Assembly: GCA_017624955.1 (NCBI GenBank)
Contig: JAGAMA010000012.1
Location: 53,127 to 117,126, forward strand
From: Alistipes sp.
GTDB lineage: Bacteria; Bacteroidota; Bacteroidia; Bacteroidales; Rikenellaceae
Direction of reading: 5' to 3'
Length of the DNA: 64,000 nucleotides
In this document: positions 8,110 to 16,019 of the stretch, piece by piece
Layout: each line of letters opens with the position of its first letter
Numbering within the stretch: position 1 is the stretch's first letter
Translations under genes and position numbers: made by a program
The notes under the pieces: generated by a model
Seen by the model: only the letters and a program-made list of their open reading frames with translations
The model's database searches: none
Told to the model about the DNA's origin: nothing

Positions 8110-8946
8110 TTACTCAAAGTCGGCAGGATGCGCCAGCAACTGATACATGAGCGCCTTGGCCATACGATACTGCCCGTCGCTATTGGGGTGCAGGCGGTCG
8201 TTCTCTGCGCTGCGGAAGTAGGGAGCGTGCTCATCCATGACGGGATAGAGACCGCAGATCGAGTTCAGGTCGATTACGGGCACAGCCCACACGTTGCCGA
8301 TCTCCTGGTAGACCTTGAGGTAGTCCGAGAGGAAGAGACCCACCTTGTTCGAGTAGAGCTCATCGGGCTGGATGTTGCGGTTGCGGCTGCGGAAGATGGC
8401 GCGGTGAATCGGCGTGAGGACGATGATCTGCTTCGTGGGGTAGTGCTTCTTAAGGAAGGTCATCGCCTTGTTGATGCGGCCACGCACGGTCGAATCGTCC
8501 ATAATCGGGGTGCGCTGCCAGCGATACTCCTTCGTACCGTCGGGGTTCACCTCGAGATTCACGGGCTTCTCCTCGTACCACTCGCCGATGGGGACACAGG
8601 CGTTGAAGTCGTTCGTGCCCATGAAGATAAAGATGGCATCCACCTCCTGGCCCTGCTTCTCGATCATGCGCTCGGCCTGGGGGATGACCTGGTGCCACTG
8701 GTTACCGCTGATGCCGTACACCGTCGGCACGATACCGAGCAGTTCCTCCAGATACTGCCAATAGACCTTCTGCGTCGTGGTCTGACGCTCGTCGGTGATC
8801 GAGTCGCCCAGGTAGGCTACACGCTTGCCGTACCACTGATTCTGAATCGTGAGCTGCTTCGGCTCCTCCTGCTTCTTCTTGGCCTCGACCGTGAGGGGCA
8901 TCACCACTGCCACGGCCAGGACCAAAGCAAAAAATTTGCGCATCAT
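8110..8946 (-). CDS. SGNH/GDSL-family hydrolase, secreted
   Basis: 278-residue esterase/lipase-fold protein. An N-terminal signal sequence (MMRKFFALVLAVAVVMPLTVEA) suggests export. SGNH block I is AYLGDSITD (catalytic Ser near residue 48), the block III Asn is in FMGTNDF, and the block V Asp/His pair is in ENDRLHPN near the C-terminus. Family members remove acyl or acetyl groups from glycans or lipids. The gene starts 32 bases after proS on the same strand, so it is probably co-transcribed with it. The substrate is unknown. The family call is secure because all catalytic blocks are present. Confidence 0.9.
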   Translation of the reverse strand: MMRKFFALVLAVAVVMPLTVEAKKKQEEPKQLTIQNQWYGKRVAYLGDSITDERQTTTQKVYWQYLEELLGIVPTVYGISGNQWHQVIPQAERMIEKQGQEVDAIFIFMGTNDFNACVPIGEWYEEKPVNLEVNPDGTKEYRWQRTPIMDDSTVRGRINKAMTFLKKHYPTKQIIVLTPIHRAIFRSRNRNIQPDELYSNKVGLFLSDYLKVYQEIGNVWAVPVIDLNSICGLYPVMDEHAPYFRSAENDRLHPNSDGQYRMAKALMYQLLAHPADFE

Positions 8947-8978
8947 AGTTATAGGTAAGTTTTAAGGTTCTTGTCGGT

Positions 8979-10463
8979 TTAGTAGCTGCGTGCGAAGAGT
9001 ACGCGGCGGTGCGAAGGCTTGCCCGAGAAGATGCAGACACCCTCCTCCTCCACGGCATCCAGGGGGATGCAGCGGATCGTGGCCTTCGTAGCCTCCTTGA
9101 TGGCCACCTCGGTCTCCACCGTACCGTCCCAGTGGGCCGAGATGAAGCCGCCCTTCTCGTCCAGCACGCGCTGGAACTCCTCCCACGAATCGACCTTCGT
9201 GATCATCGAGTTGCGGTAGTCGAGTGCCTTTTGGAAGATGTTCTGCTGGATGTCGGTCATCAGCTGCTCGATCAGATCCTCCAGACCCTCCTGCGATACG
9301 GTCTGCTTCTCCAGCGTGTCGCGGCGCACGAGCTCGATCGTGCCGTTCTCCATGTCGCGGCCACCCATCGCCAGGCGCACGGGCACACCCTTGAGCTCAT
9401 ACTCGGCGAACTTGAAGCCGGGACGCACGTTGTCGCGGTCGTCGATCTTAACGCTGATACCGCGCTTCTTAAGCTCGGCAGCGATCGCATCGAAACGCTC
9501 GCAGATGGCGGCCAGCTGGTCAGCCGACTTGTAGATCGGCACCATCACCACCTGAATCGGGGCGAGCTTCGGAGGCAGTACCAGACCGTTGTTGTCCGAG
9601 TGAGCCATGATCAGGGCACCCATCAGGCGGGTCGAAACGCCCCACGAGGTGGCCCATACATACTCCTGCTTACCCTCCTTATTGACATACTGCACATCGA
9701 AAGCCTTGGCAAAGTTCTGACCCAGGAAGTGCGACGTACCGCTCTGCAGCGCCTTGCCGTCCTGCATCAGCGCCTCGATCGTCAGCGTATCCTCGGCACC
9801 TGCGAAGCGCTCGTTGGGCGACTTGTGGCCTACGACCACGGGCAGAGCCATCCAATCCTGGGCAAACGACTCGTAAACGTGTACCATCTTCTCGGCCTCC
9901 TCGATCGCCTCCTCGCGCGTAGCGTGTGCCGTGTGGCCCTCCTGCCAGAGGAACTCGGCCGTACGGAGGAACAGGCGCGTACGCATCTCCCAGCGCACGA
10001 CGTTGGCCCACTGGTTGCAGAGAATCGGCAGGTCGCGGTAGGACTGAATCCAATTCTTGTAGGTGTTCCAAATGATGGTCTCCGAGGTGGGACGCACGAT
10101 GAGCTCCTCCTCCAACTTGGCAGCGGGATCGACTACCACACCCTTACCCTCGGGGTCGTTCTTGAGGCGGTAGTGCGTCACCACGGCGCACTCCTTGGCG
10201 AAGCCCTCGACATGGTTGGCCTCACGCGAGAAGAAGGACTTGGGGATAAAGAGGGGGAAGTAGGCGTTCTGGTGGCCCGTCTCCTTGAACATCTTGTCCA
10301 GGGCCTCGTGCATCTTCTCCCAGATGGCGTAGCCGTAGGGCTTGATCACCATACAGCCGCGCACGGCGGAGTTCTCGGCCAAACCGGCCTTCATTACCAG
10401 ATCATTATACCATTGCGAGTAGTTCTCGTCCGACTTGGTCAGATCTTTCAGTTCTTTTGCCAT
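8979..10463 (-). CDS. proS: Prolyl-tRNA synthetase
   Basis: 494-residue class II aminoacyl-tRNA synthetase that attaches proline to tRNA-Pro. It is the archaeal/eukaryote-like form: the length is about 490, there is no inserted editing domain, and family motifs include [20 protein letters not shown] and [36 protein letters not shown] is the class II motif 3 region, and a C-terminal domain ends in ARSY. A promoter box lies just upstream, and an SGNH hydrolase gene follows. Cytoplasmic and essential by family knowledge. Confidence 0.97.
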   Translation of the reverse strand: MAKELKDLTKSDENYSQWYNDLVMKAGLAENSAVRGCMVIKPYGYAIWEKMHEALDKMFKETGHQNAYFPLFIPKSFFSREANHVEGFAKECAVVTHYRLKNDPEGKGVVVDPAAKLEEELIVRPTSETIIWNTYKNWIQSYRDLPILCNQWANVVRWEMRTRLFLRTAEFLWQEGHTAHATREEAIEEAEKMVHVYESFAQDWMALPVVVGHKSPNERFAGAEDTLTIEALMQDGKALQSGTSHFLGQNFAKAFDVQYVNKEGKQEYVWATSWGVSTRLMGALIMAHSDNNGLVLPPKLAPIQVVMVPIYKSADQLAAICERFDAIAAELKKRGISVKIDDRDNVRPGFKFAEYELKGVPVRLAMGGRDMENGTIELVRRDTLEKQTVSQEGLEDLIEQLMTDIQQNIFQKALDYRNSMITKVDSWEEFQRVLDEKGGFISAHWDGTVETEVAIKEATKATIRCIPLDAVEEEGVCIFSGKPSHRRVLFARSY

Positions 10464-10855
10464 AGTGTCTATGTTGTTATTTTTGAATTTGCTTCTATTT
10501 CAACCTACAAAGATAGGAATTCTAATTCAAAATTTAGAATTTAGCATTCAAAATTATTCAGGGAGCAAAAAACATAAGCGTATAAGCACCAAGACCGACA
10601 CCTTCCATAGACCGTATAGGCCGCTTAAGAGAGGGTGTCACATGTGTCACACTTCCCCACCCCCTGTGACACTGTGACACCGTGACAAAAAAAGGCCGCA
10701 GCTTCCGCCACAGCCCTAATTCAACATTATTTTCAGTAGGCTCAGTCGCCCCAGTAGGCTCAGTTGGCCCAGCCAATTCTTAATTCTTAACCCTAAAACC
10801 GCACACCAAAGGAGATCCGCCACCGTTGTCAGCATCACCCAAGGAGCTTTAGCGA
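10464..10855. other. Intergenic region with proS promoter, iterons and a gene-end remnant
   Basis: On the minus strand TATCTTTG (10515-10508) is a consensus -7 box for proS. At 10634-10681 lies an inverted repeat built of GTGTCACA words: GGTGTCACA-T-GTGTCACA facing TGTGACAC-TGTGACACC, a 17-bp stem with one bulge. Degenerate CAGTAGGCTCAG / GCCCCAG words follow (10733-10772). At 10792-10807 is a 16-base exact copy of the 3' end of the FadL-like gene that ends at 11167. No gene is supported. Confidence 0.5.
10792..10828 (-). pseudogene. Remnant of an outer-membrane protein gene 3' end
   Basis: Read on the minus strand this encodes QRWRISFGVRF and a stop, preceded in frame by TGA. The neighbouring FadL-like protein ends in ALTFGVRF, and the last 16 bases are identical. 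It looks like the decayed end of a paralogous porin gene, or a duplicated end created by an insertion of the elements between the two copies. Confidence 0.4.
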
Positions 10856-10963
10856 CTAAGTCCCCCTTCTCAACTGCTGCAACAGCCGAGCGCAGAGGTC
10901 GCTTGCGAACCTATGCCGAGGCGCGCAAGCAGTCACGGCAAATTGCCGTAAAGGGGGATTTAG
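10856..10963. repeat. Cloverleaf-like intergenic element 1
   Basis: Outer stem CTAAGTCCCCCTT (10856-10868) pairs with AAGGGGGATTTAG (10951-10963), 13 bp with one G-T. It encloses three hairpins: GCTG-CAA-CAGC (10876-10886), GCTTGCG ... CGCAAGC (10901-10930) and ACGGCA-AAT-TGCCGT (10935-10949). This is a four-way junction layout like the three other elements in this window. Pairing was found by eye. Confidence 0.55.
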
Positions 10964-11019
10964 GGGGATTGTCTATATAATGTATCAAAAAGGAAATGAT
11001 GGCCTTTCCACCCTGTCGT

Positions 11020-11139
11020 CAGCCTTTTGCTGCCACCTTTGGTGGCTTTGCAAAAGAGAAAATCCACCTCCAAGGCTCGCTTGGAAAGGTGGATTTCTCT
11101 TTTTCAAATCGGTTGCCACGATGGCAACCCAAAAGGCTG
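11020..11139. repeat. Cloverleaf-like intergenic element 2, with terminator arm
   Basis: Outer stem CAGCCTTTTG (11020-11029) / CAAAAGGCTG (11130-11139). Inner hairpins are GCCACC-TTT-GGTGGC (11032-11046), a long 18-bp arm with AGAGAAA and TCCACCT blocks (11055-11100), and GGTTGCCA-CGA-TGGCAACC (11111-11129). The long arm is flanked by T-rich sequence on both strands and could serve as terminator of the FadL-like gene that ends 28 bases away. Confidence 0.6.
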
Positions 11140-11166
11140 TTACGAATTATTGCATCAGCACTAATC

Positions 11167-12885
11167 CTAAAACCGCACACCGAACGTCAGCGCAATATTG
11201 TGGCGCTTCAGGTCGGTCGTAAAGCGTTCGCTTTCATAGATTTCGGCCGGCTCGCTCGACACCGTATCGGGATATCGGTTGCCGTAGAAGAGCATATACT
11301 CGGTCGAGGTGTTCTTGGCATAGCAGTAGGCCAGGTCGATGTAGCACGAGCGACCCAGCGTGAAGCCCAAACCTGCCGTGAAGTAGTTCACCGTCTCGGT
11401 CGCGGGCTGCGAGAGGATCGTACCCTTCTCCTTGAGCATCGAGCCCACATAGCCATAACCGGCACGCACGGCCACACTCGGCACGGGGCGCACCTCCAGA
11501 CCTACACGCAGGTTGTTCGACCCCTTGAAGTAGTGCTTGAAATCCTGCTTGAAGTCCGACTTCGTCTGCCCGTAAGGCAGGAAGGGCATCCCCTTCACAC
11601 GGATTCCGTTGTACCAGGCGCGCTCGTAATCCACCGAGAGCACCGCAAAGGGGCCAAAGGTGTACGAAGCACCCACCATCAGGCGCGAGGGCGAGGCAAA
11701 CTCCCAGGTGTTGGGGCCATCATCCTCCAGGATCTCCGATACGGCATCCGAGGTGTACTCGTGGGTCGTCTGATCCGTGGCGCTGGTCGGGCCGAGGGCC
11801 ACGGTGGACATCGCCATCTCGTAGCGGCGCTCGATGCTGTAGAGGGTCGGCGTGTGGAACGCCACACCCAGGCGCAGCGCGGGAGTGGGACGATAGATCA
11901 CTCCGAGCTTCATGTTTACACCCGTGCCGTCGAGGCGCACCTGCTGATTCATACCCATCGCCTGCATCACCTCGTCGAGCATCACACCATCGGCATCCAC
12001 AGCCATATCGCCCGAGTCGTAGCCGTTGCCACCCCCATACGAATAGGCCTCCCCGTAGTAGACCGACTTCTTCTGATAGATGCTCTGGATACCGAGCGAA
12101 AGACCGATGTAGAGCTTGTTGTTCAGGTTCGCACCCATCGACCAGGTAAACTCACCTGCCGAACCACGACTGCGCACCGACGTACCATTCTCGATCATGG
12201 CGTTGGCACCAATCTCGGCCGGATACCACACCCCGTAGTCGTTCATATCGACCAGGTAGGTCTTGTAGGCCGCCACGGCAGGCCAGAAGAAGGGGTCGAT
12301 CCCCCAATTCGTGCGACCACCCTGCTCAATCACACCGCCGCTGTTCACGCCGATACCGCCGGCCTCCAGCATGACACTCATCGCATCGGCAATCGAGGCA
12401 CGCTGTGCCGCCGCATTGCTGAACGAGTAGTTGTAATTGAAATCCGCCAGGCGCGTATAGCCGATACCCATGCTAATACTGAGGCACTTGCCAGAGCCTT
12501 CGTAGATGTTGAAGACACCTCCGAAGTTACCCATCGCAAAGCGGCTCTTCGAGTTGCTCTCGAAGCTGTTCGTGCCAGGGGTCGAGGCGTTGGCGATCGT
12601 CACCATCGGGGTCAGGGCCACCTCACCACGGCGATACATACCCAAACCTGCCGGGTTCACCACCATCGAGGCCATATCGGCACCGAGCGAGGTGAAGGCA
12701 CCTGCCATACCCATCGAGCGAGCCGTACCGAAGTTGAACTGCTGCTGCGAAATGCTGAACAGGTCGGCCGTCGACATGGCATCGTTCGAGAAGTGCAGAC
12801 CTCCGAGGCTGTAGCTTGCCGTCTGTGCCGTGGCCGTCCCTGCGAGGAGCAGGGCGCCACATACCATATATATAATACGTTTCAT
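11167..12885 (-). CDS. FadL/OmpP1/TodX-family outer-membrane transport protein
   Basis: 572 residues with a signal peptide (KRIIYMVCGALLLAGTATAQ). The family-typical N-terminal segment ARSMGMAGAFTSLGADMASM followed by VVNPAGLG matches the FadL/TodX hallmark, where the N-terminal hatch plugs a 14-strand barrel. Later segments alternate as beta strands, and the protein ends in GVRF, an outer-membrane insertion signal. Family members let hydrophobic molecules such as fatty acids cross the outer membrane; the substrate here is unknown. It lies 43 bases after a lipoprotein gene on the same strand, so the two are probably co-transcribed. Confidence 0.88.
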   Translation of the reverse strand: MKRIIYMVCGALLLAGTATAQTASYSLGGLHFSNDAMSTADLFSISQQQFNFGTARSMGMAGAFTSLGADMASMVVNPAGLGMYRRGEVALTPMVTIANASTPGTNSFESNSKSRFAMGNFGGVFNIYEGSGKCLSISMGIGYTRLADFNYNYSFSNAAAQRASIADAMSVMLEAGGIGVNSGGVIEQGGRTNWGIDPFFWPAVAAYKTYLVDMNDYGVWYPAEIGANAMIENGTSVRSRGSAGEFTWSMGANLNNKLYIGLSLGIQSIYQKKSVYYGEAYSYGGGNGYDSGDMAVDADGVMLDEVMQAMGMNQQVRLDGTGVNMKLGVIYRPTPALRLGVAFHTPTLYSIERRYEMAMSTVALGPTSATDQTTHEYTSDAVSEILEDDGPNTWEFASPSRLMVGASYTFGPFAVLSVDYERAWYNGIRVKGMPFLPYGQTKSDFKQDFKHYFKGSNNLRVGLEVRPVPSVAVRAGYGYVGSMLKEKGTILSQPATETVNYFTAGLGFTLGRSCYIDLAYCYAKNTSTEYMLFYGNRYPDTVSSEPAEIYESERFTTDLKRHNIALTFGVRF

Positions 12886-12928
12886 CGTCTTGATGCGTTA
12901 AAGGGTTATTTGATGTAATACCGAGTGC

Positions 12929-14128
12929 CTAACGGCCACGCGAGCTGCTGCCCGACGATCCGCCGCGTGACGAGGAGCCACCGCCACCGCTGTAGCCGCC
13001 ACCGCCGCCACTGCTGTAACCGCCACCGCGCGAGGAGCTGCTACCCGAGCTCCAGCTGCTGTTCGACGAGGAGTTACTCGATCCCCAATTCGTGTTCGAA
13101 CGGTAGGAGGAGCTGCTGCCCGACGAGCGACTGCGACGCGACGTGCCGGAGTTGTAGCTCGGCTTCGTCTGCGAGCTGTTGGGCGTACGGCTCACCGAAC
13201 CCGACCCCTGCGTACGCTGGTTCTGACCGCGGTTACCATCCTGGTAGACACCCGAGCTCCAGTTACGGTTGCCGCTCTGGCCACGGTTGATCGTAGAGCC
13301 TTGCCCCTGATAGGGCTTCGTATAGCGGTTCTGCGAGGGACGATGTACGATACCCGGGCGACCCGAGCCGGGACGATGTCCGGGGTGATAACCACCACCG
13401 CCGTTCCAGTGCGGACCGTGACCGTGCCAATAGTGGTTGTACCAATAGGGACGATACCAGCCGTAGTGGTAACCTGCCCAGGGACGATACCAGGGGCTAT
13501 ACCAATCGTAGAACCAAGGATCGTACCACGAAAGACCGATGTTCCAGCCCCAGTTGCCGAAGCTGATCGAATAGGAGGGCGACCACCAGGGCGAAGCCCA
13601 GCTGTTCCAATACCACGAGCTGCGCGTGGGAAGGCCCCAGGTGCCGAACATCGCCGTCACATACTTCGGCTCTACCCAAATCTCGTCACCCATCACCATC
13701 ACGTTGTAGAAGGCGGGATCGTAGGCCGAAACGTAGTGGAACGTCGTGCTGTAACGGGCGTTCATGTAGCTCGACGGCATGCGATAGGAGGGCGACTCCA
13801 TACCACGCAGACGGCGTGCATAGGCGCTCTCGTAGTCATCGGCCAGGACACTCGTATAGCTTTCGCTCTTCGGACGGCTGTAGTAACTATCCTCGGTCGA
13901 ACGTACTGCCGCCTCGGCAATCATCGCCTCCACCTCGGCCTTGCGGGCCTCCGCTTCAGCCTTGCGGGCTTCAGCCTCCGCCTGCTGACGACGGGCAATC
14001 TCCGTGCGGTTGTGCATAGCATACAGGTCATCGCCCGCACTCGACTGCGCAGCATAGAAGGCCGAGGTGCAACCCGTGAAGGTCAGGGTCGCCAGCGCGA
14101 GCAGTAACAGATTCATTTTCATCTTCAT
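12929..14128 (-). CDS. Ser/Gly-rich lipoprotein with coiled-coil, unknown function
   Basis: 399 residues if started at the ATG before KMKMNLLLLALATLTFTGC; a start nine codons upstream is possible but would lengthen the signal sequence. The C in TFTGC is a plausible lipid-attachment cysteine. Next comes an Ala/Glu/Lys helical stretch with the repeat EARKAEAEARKAE (about residues 42-60). The middle is rich in Trp, Tyr and Pro (about residues 170-250, e.g. SWASPWWSPSYSISFGNWGW). The tail of about 150 residues is Ser/Gly/Arg low complexity. The C-terminal SSRGGGYSSGGGGG-type tail resembles disordered or adhesive tails. No known family is recognised. It shares a transcript direction with the FadL-like gene after it. 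Confidence 0.75.
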   Translation of the reverse strand: MKMKMNLLLLALATLTFTGCTSAFYAAQSSAGDDLYAMHNRTEIARRQQAEAEARKAEAEARKAEVEAMIAEAAVRSTEDSYYSRPKSESYTSVLADDYESAYARRLRGMESPSYRMPSSYMNARYSTTFHYVSAYDPAFYNVMVMGDEIWVEPKYVTAMFGTWGLPTRSSWYWNSWASPWWSPSYSISFGNWGWNIGLSWYDPWFYDWYSPWYRPWAGYHYGWYRPYWYNHYWHGHGPHWNGGGGYHPGHRPGSGRPGIVHRPSQNRYTKPYQGQGSTINRGQSGNRNWSSGVYQDGNRGQNQRTQGSGSVSRTPNSSQTKPSYNSGTSRRSRSSGSSSSYRSNTNWGSSNSSSNSSWSSGSSSSRGGGYSSGGGGGYSGGGGSSSRGGSSGSSSRGR

Positions 14129-14464
14129 AGCAACATCAAATGTTTGGTTTGACATCCATCGGGGTTGCCCCCTTTCACATAGGTAACGAATATTGTACCC
14201 TTTTTAGTATGAATCGACCGATTTATCCGCACTTCCTTCCGAAAACGAACAAACCATGGCTCATACCCATCGGGGACTACTTTCCTATATACAAAGGTAT
14301 ATAATTTCCCGGAAATATCATACACCCGAGGCATAAATCCGCCAAAAGCGGAGTTAAAACACCCTTCGAGGGGGTCAAAGTGGCCGAAAAACGGAAAAAC
14401 GAAAAAAAATCGAGCGGAAATTTGCACGAATAAAAAAATTATCTCTATATTTGCACTCGCAATT
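14129..14464. promoter_or_regulatory. Divergent promoters of lipoprotein gene and tRNA-Ser(CGA)
   Basis: On the minus strand TACCTTTG (14299-14292) fits the -7 consensus and would give a leader of about 160 bases to the lipoprotein gene. On the plus strand TATATTTG (14446-14453) with TTTG at 14421-14424 (21-base spacing) fits the full Bacteroidetes promoter and starts just before the tRNA. No gene is seen in between. Confidence 0.6.
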
Positions 14465-14552
<88 letters not shown>

Positions 14553-14558
14553 AAAGGG

Positions 14559-14682
14559 GCAACTCGGGTTGCGTGGCTTCAGCTTGCTGAAGCCTTTTTT
14601 TGTTTGTAAGCATACTCGGGCTTGCACGAAAGGAGGCTTACAAACCAAAAAAGTGGCTCAAAGAGCCACGCAACCCAGTTGC
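14559..14682 (+). repeat. Cloverleaf-like element 3, directly 3' of tRNA-Ser(CGA), including terminator
   Basis: Outer stem GCAACT(C)GGGTTGC (14559-14572) / GCAACCCAGTTGC (14670-14682). Inner arms: GGCTTCAG-CTTG-CTGAAGCC (14575-14594); a long arm GTTTGTAAGC ... GCTTACAAAC flanked by T7/A6 (14595-14652); GTGGCTC-AAA-GAGCCAC (14653-14669). The first inner arm followed by T7 is also a canonical terminator for the tRNA. It starts 7 bases after the tRNA 3' end. Confidence 0.65.
14575..14601 (+). terminator. Terminator after tRNA-Ser(CGA)
   Basis: 8-bp perfect stem GGCTTCAG / CTGAAGCC with loop CTTG followed by seven T residues. Confidence 0.85.
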
Positions 14683-14693
14683 TAAAGTTTGCA

Positions 14694-14897
14694 GGGAGGC
14701 CCGTGGCAACGAAGGGATCGGCGTCACGAAGCGAGCCATCGGCTCGCGCAGTAGCCAATTCCTCTCTCAAACCACCTCAAAAGACCTCCCTGCAAACCCT
14801 TTGCGAAGAGAGAGGGATGGCCTTCGGCATCCCTAATACCGACAATCCTCCCCAACCCCTCCTTTGATAAGGAGGGGCTTACTACCTGACACGACAA
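14694..14897. repeat. Dispersed repeat, tandem unit A
   Basis: About 204-base unit starting GGGAGGCCCGTGGCAACG and ending CTGACACGACAA. The next unit (B) repeats the same order with small differences. It contains the hairpins GCGAGCC-ATC-GGCTCGC (14731-14747) and CCCTCCTT-TGAT-AAGGAGGG (around 14857-14877). Part of it (14741-14883) recurs inverted at 49540-49680. Confidence 0.8.
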
Positions 14898-15082
14898 GGG
14901 AGGCCCGTGGCAACGAAGGGATCGGCGTCACGAAGCGAGCCTCGGCTCGCGCAGTAGCCAATCCCTAAGGGCCCTTGGAAACCCTTTGCGTAGAGAGAGG
15001 GATAGCCTGCGGCCATCCCGATACCGACAATCCTCCCCAACCCCTCCTTTGATAAGGAGGGGCTTACTACCCGACACGACAA
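14898..15082. repeat. Dispersed repeat, tandem unit B
   Basis: Direct repeat of unit A, shorter by about 19 bases; the stretch CTCTCAAACCACC of A is replaced by CTAAGGGCCC-type sequence. Both units end ACGACAA. The repeats follow tRNA-Ser(CGA), just as the related repeats near 49.5 kb follow tRNA-Ser(TGA). Confidence 0.8.
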
Positions 15083-15359
15083 CCCTGTAGCAACGGAAAA
15101 TCGCCCGCCCAATAAAACAAATATTCAATTGCATATATAATATATTATCTTTGATTTCATAATTCAATATTGCATACGCCAAAGCTAGCTACAGCAACTT
15201 CCAAAGCCATCAAACACACCACAACTGCGCCCGACCACCCTACCGCAAGCCAACTCCCTTCTATCGCAATCAGGGGCAAGTCATTACCCCTCGAACTCAC
15301 ACTTCCCAAAAACACCCTTAAAAATAGCCAATTTAGTTTTAAAATTGGATTAAAATGCC
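15083..15359. other. AT-rich gene-free stretch before the polysaccharide leader
   Basis: AT-rich. A consensus-like -7 word TATCTTTG lies at 15146-15153 on the plus strand. Open frames here have no recognisable protein features and poor composition. I see no gene. Confidence 0.4.
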
Positions 15360-15576
15360 TATATTTGCAATGATTGTGTCGCCTCTGACAACGCAGCATA
15401 ACAGCCGCATCAGCACAAAAAGACACATGCAATTAATTGTGATTCAGCGCATTCAACGAATCACGAAGCCCCTAAATTGTGGCCATACCCCAACAAAAAG
15501 CATAGCATCGCAGCGAAAACAATCGCATCTCGATCTATGATCGAGCCACAAAAAACCCACAAAAAAGATTCACAAG
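15360..15576 (+). promoter_or_regulatory. Promoter and leader of polysaccharide operon 1 (shared leader element)
   Basis: -7 box TATATTTGCA at 15360; then GCAATTAATTG at 15429-15439; hairpin GTGATTC/GAATCAC (15439-15464); AAGCCC at 15466; AATCGC near 15521 and hairpin CTCGATC-TAT-GATCGAG (15529-15545). The leader of the second polysaccharide operon (from 25182) has the same boxes at the same distances (69 and 106 bases from the -7 box). Its two hairpins occupy matching places but have different stem sequences. This suggests a conserved RNA element in the leader, perhaps a processive antitermination or other control site (inference). Confidence 0.6.
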
Positions 15577-16017
15577 ATGACCATAGCAGTTGATTTCGAT
15601 GGTACGATTGTCGAGCACAAATACCCCTCGATCGGCAAGGAGATTCCTTTTGCCACCGCGACGCTAAAGATGCTCCAGCGCGACGGACACCGCCTGATTC
15701 TTTGGACGGTGCGCGAGGGAGAACTCCTGAACGAAGCGATCGAGTTTTGCCGTGAGCGCGGCGTGGAGTTTTTCGCCGTGAACAGCAACTACCCCGACGA
15801 GGAGGTGGACTGCACGGCCATCCGCAGCCGCAAGCTCAAGGCGGACCTCTTCATCGACGATTGCCAGGTGGGCGGCCTCCCGGACTGGGGCGTGATTTAC
15901 GAGCTGATCAAGCACCGCCAAAGCTACGCCGACTACCTCCGCCAATCGCTCCACCTCCCCACCCCCGAACCCCAACACCGCTCCCTCTGGAGCAAACTTT
16001 TCAGCAAAAAAGAGTAA
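15577..16017 (+). CDS. HAD-superfamily hydrolase-like protein (BT0820 type)
   Basis: 146 residues with HAD motif I near the N-terminus (IAVDFDGTIVEH) and a later acidic pair LFIDDCQVGG near residue 90, which matches the C-terminal HAD motif. Length and order fit the small BT0820-like group of the HAD superfamily. It is the first gene of polysaccharide operon 1 and is followed after 2 bases by the flippase gene. Members of this group are often found in capsule loci; the substrate is unknown. The C-terminal tail (EPQHRSLWSKLFSKKE) looks like a basic amphipathic anchor. Confidence 0.8.
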   Translation: MTIAVDFDGTIVEHKYPSIGKEIPFATATLKMLQRDGHRLILWTVREGELLNEAIEFCRERGVEFFAVNSNYPDEEVDCTAIRSRKLKADLFIDDCQVGGLPDWGVIYELIKHRQSYADYLRQSLHLPTPEPQHRSLWSKLFSKKE

Positions 16018-16019
16018 CG

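Noticed and set aside
10996-12918. 640-codon open frame opposite the FadL-like gene
   Set aside because: It runs through the cloverleaf element and has no domain signature; the minus-strand porin is well supported.
15170-15540. Short open frames of 60-67 codons before the polysaccharide operon
   Set aside because: No recognisable pattern, poor composition, and they overlap the leader with paired elements.
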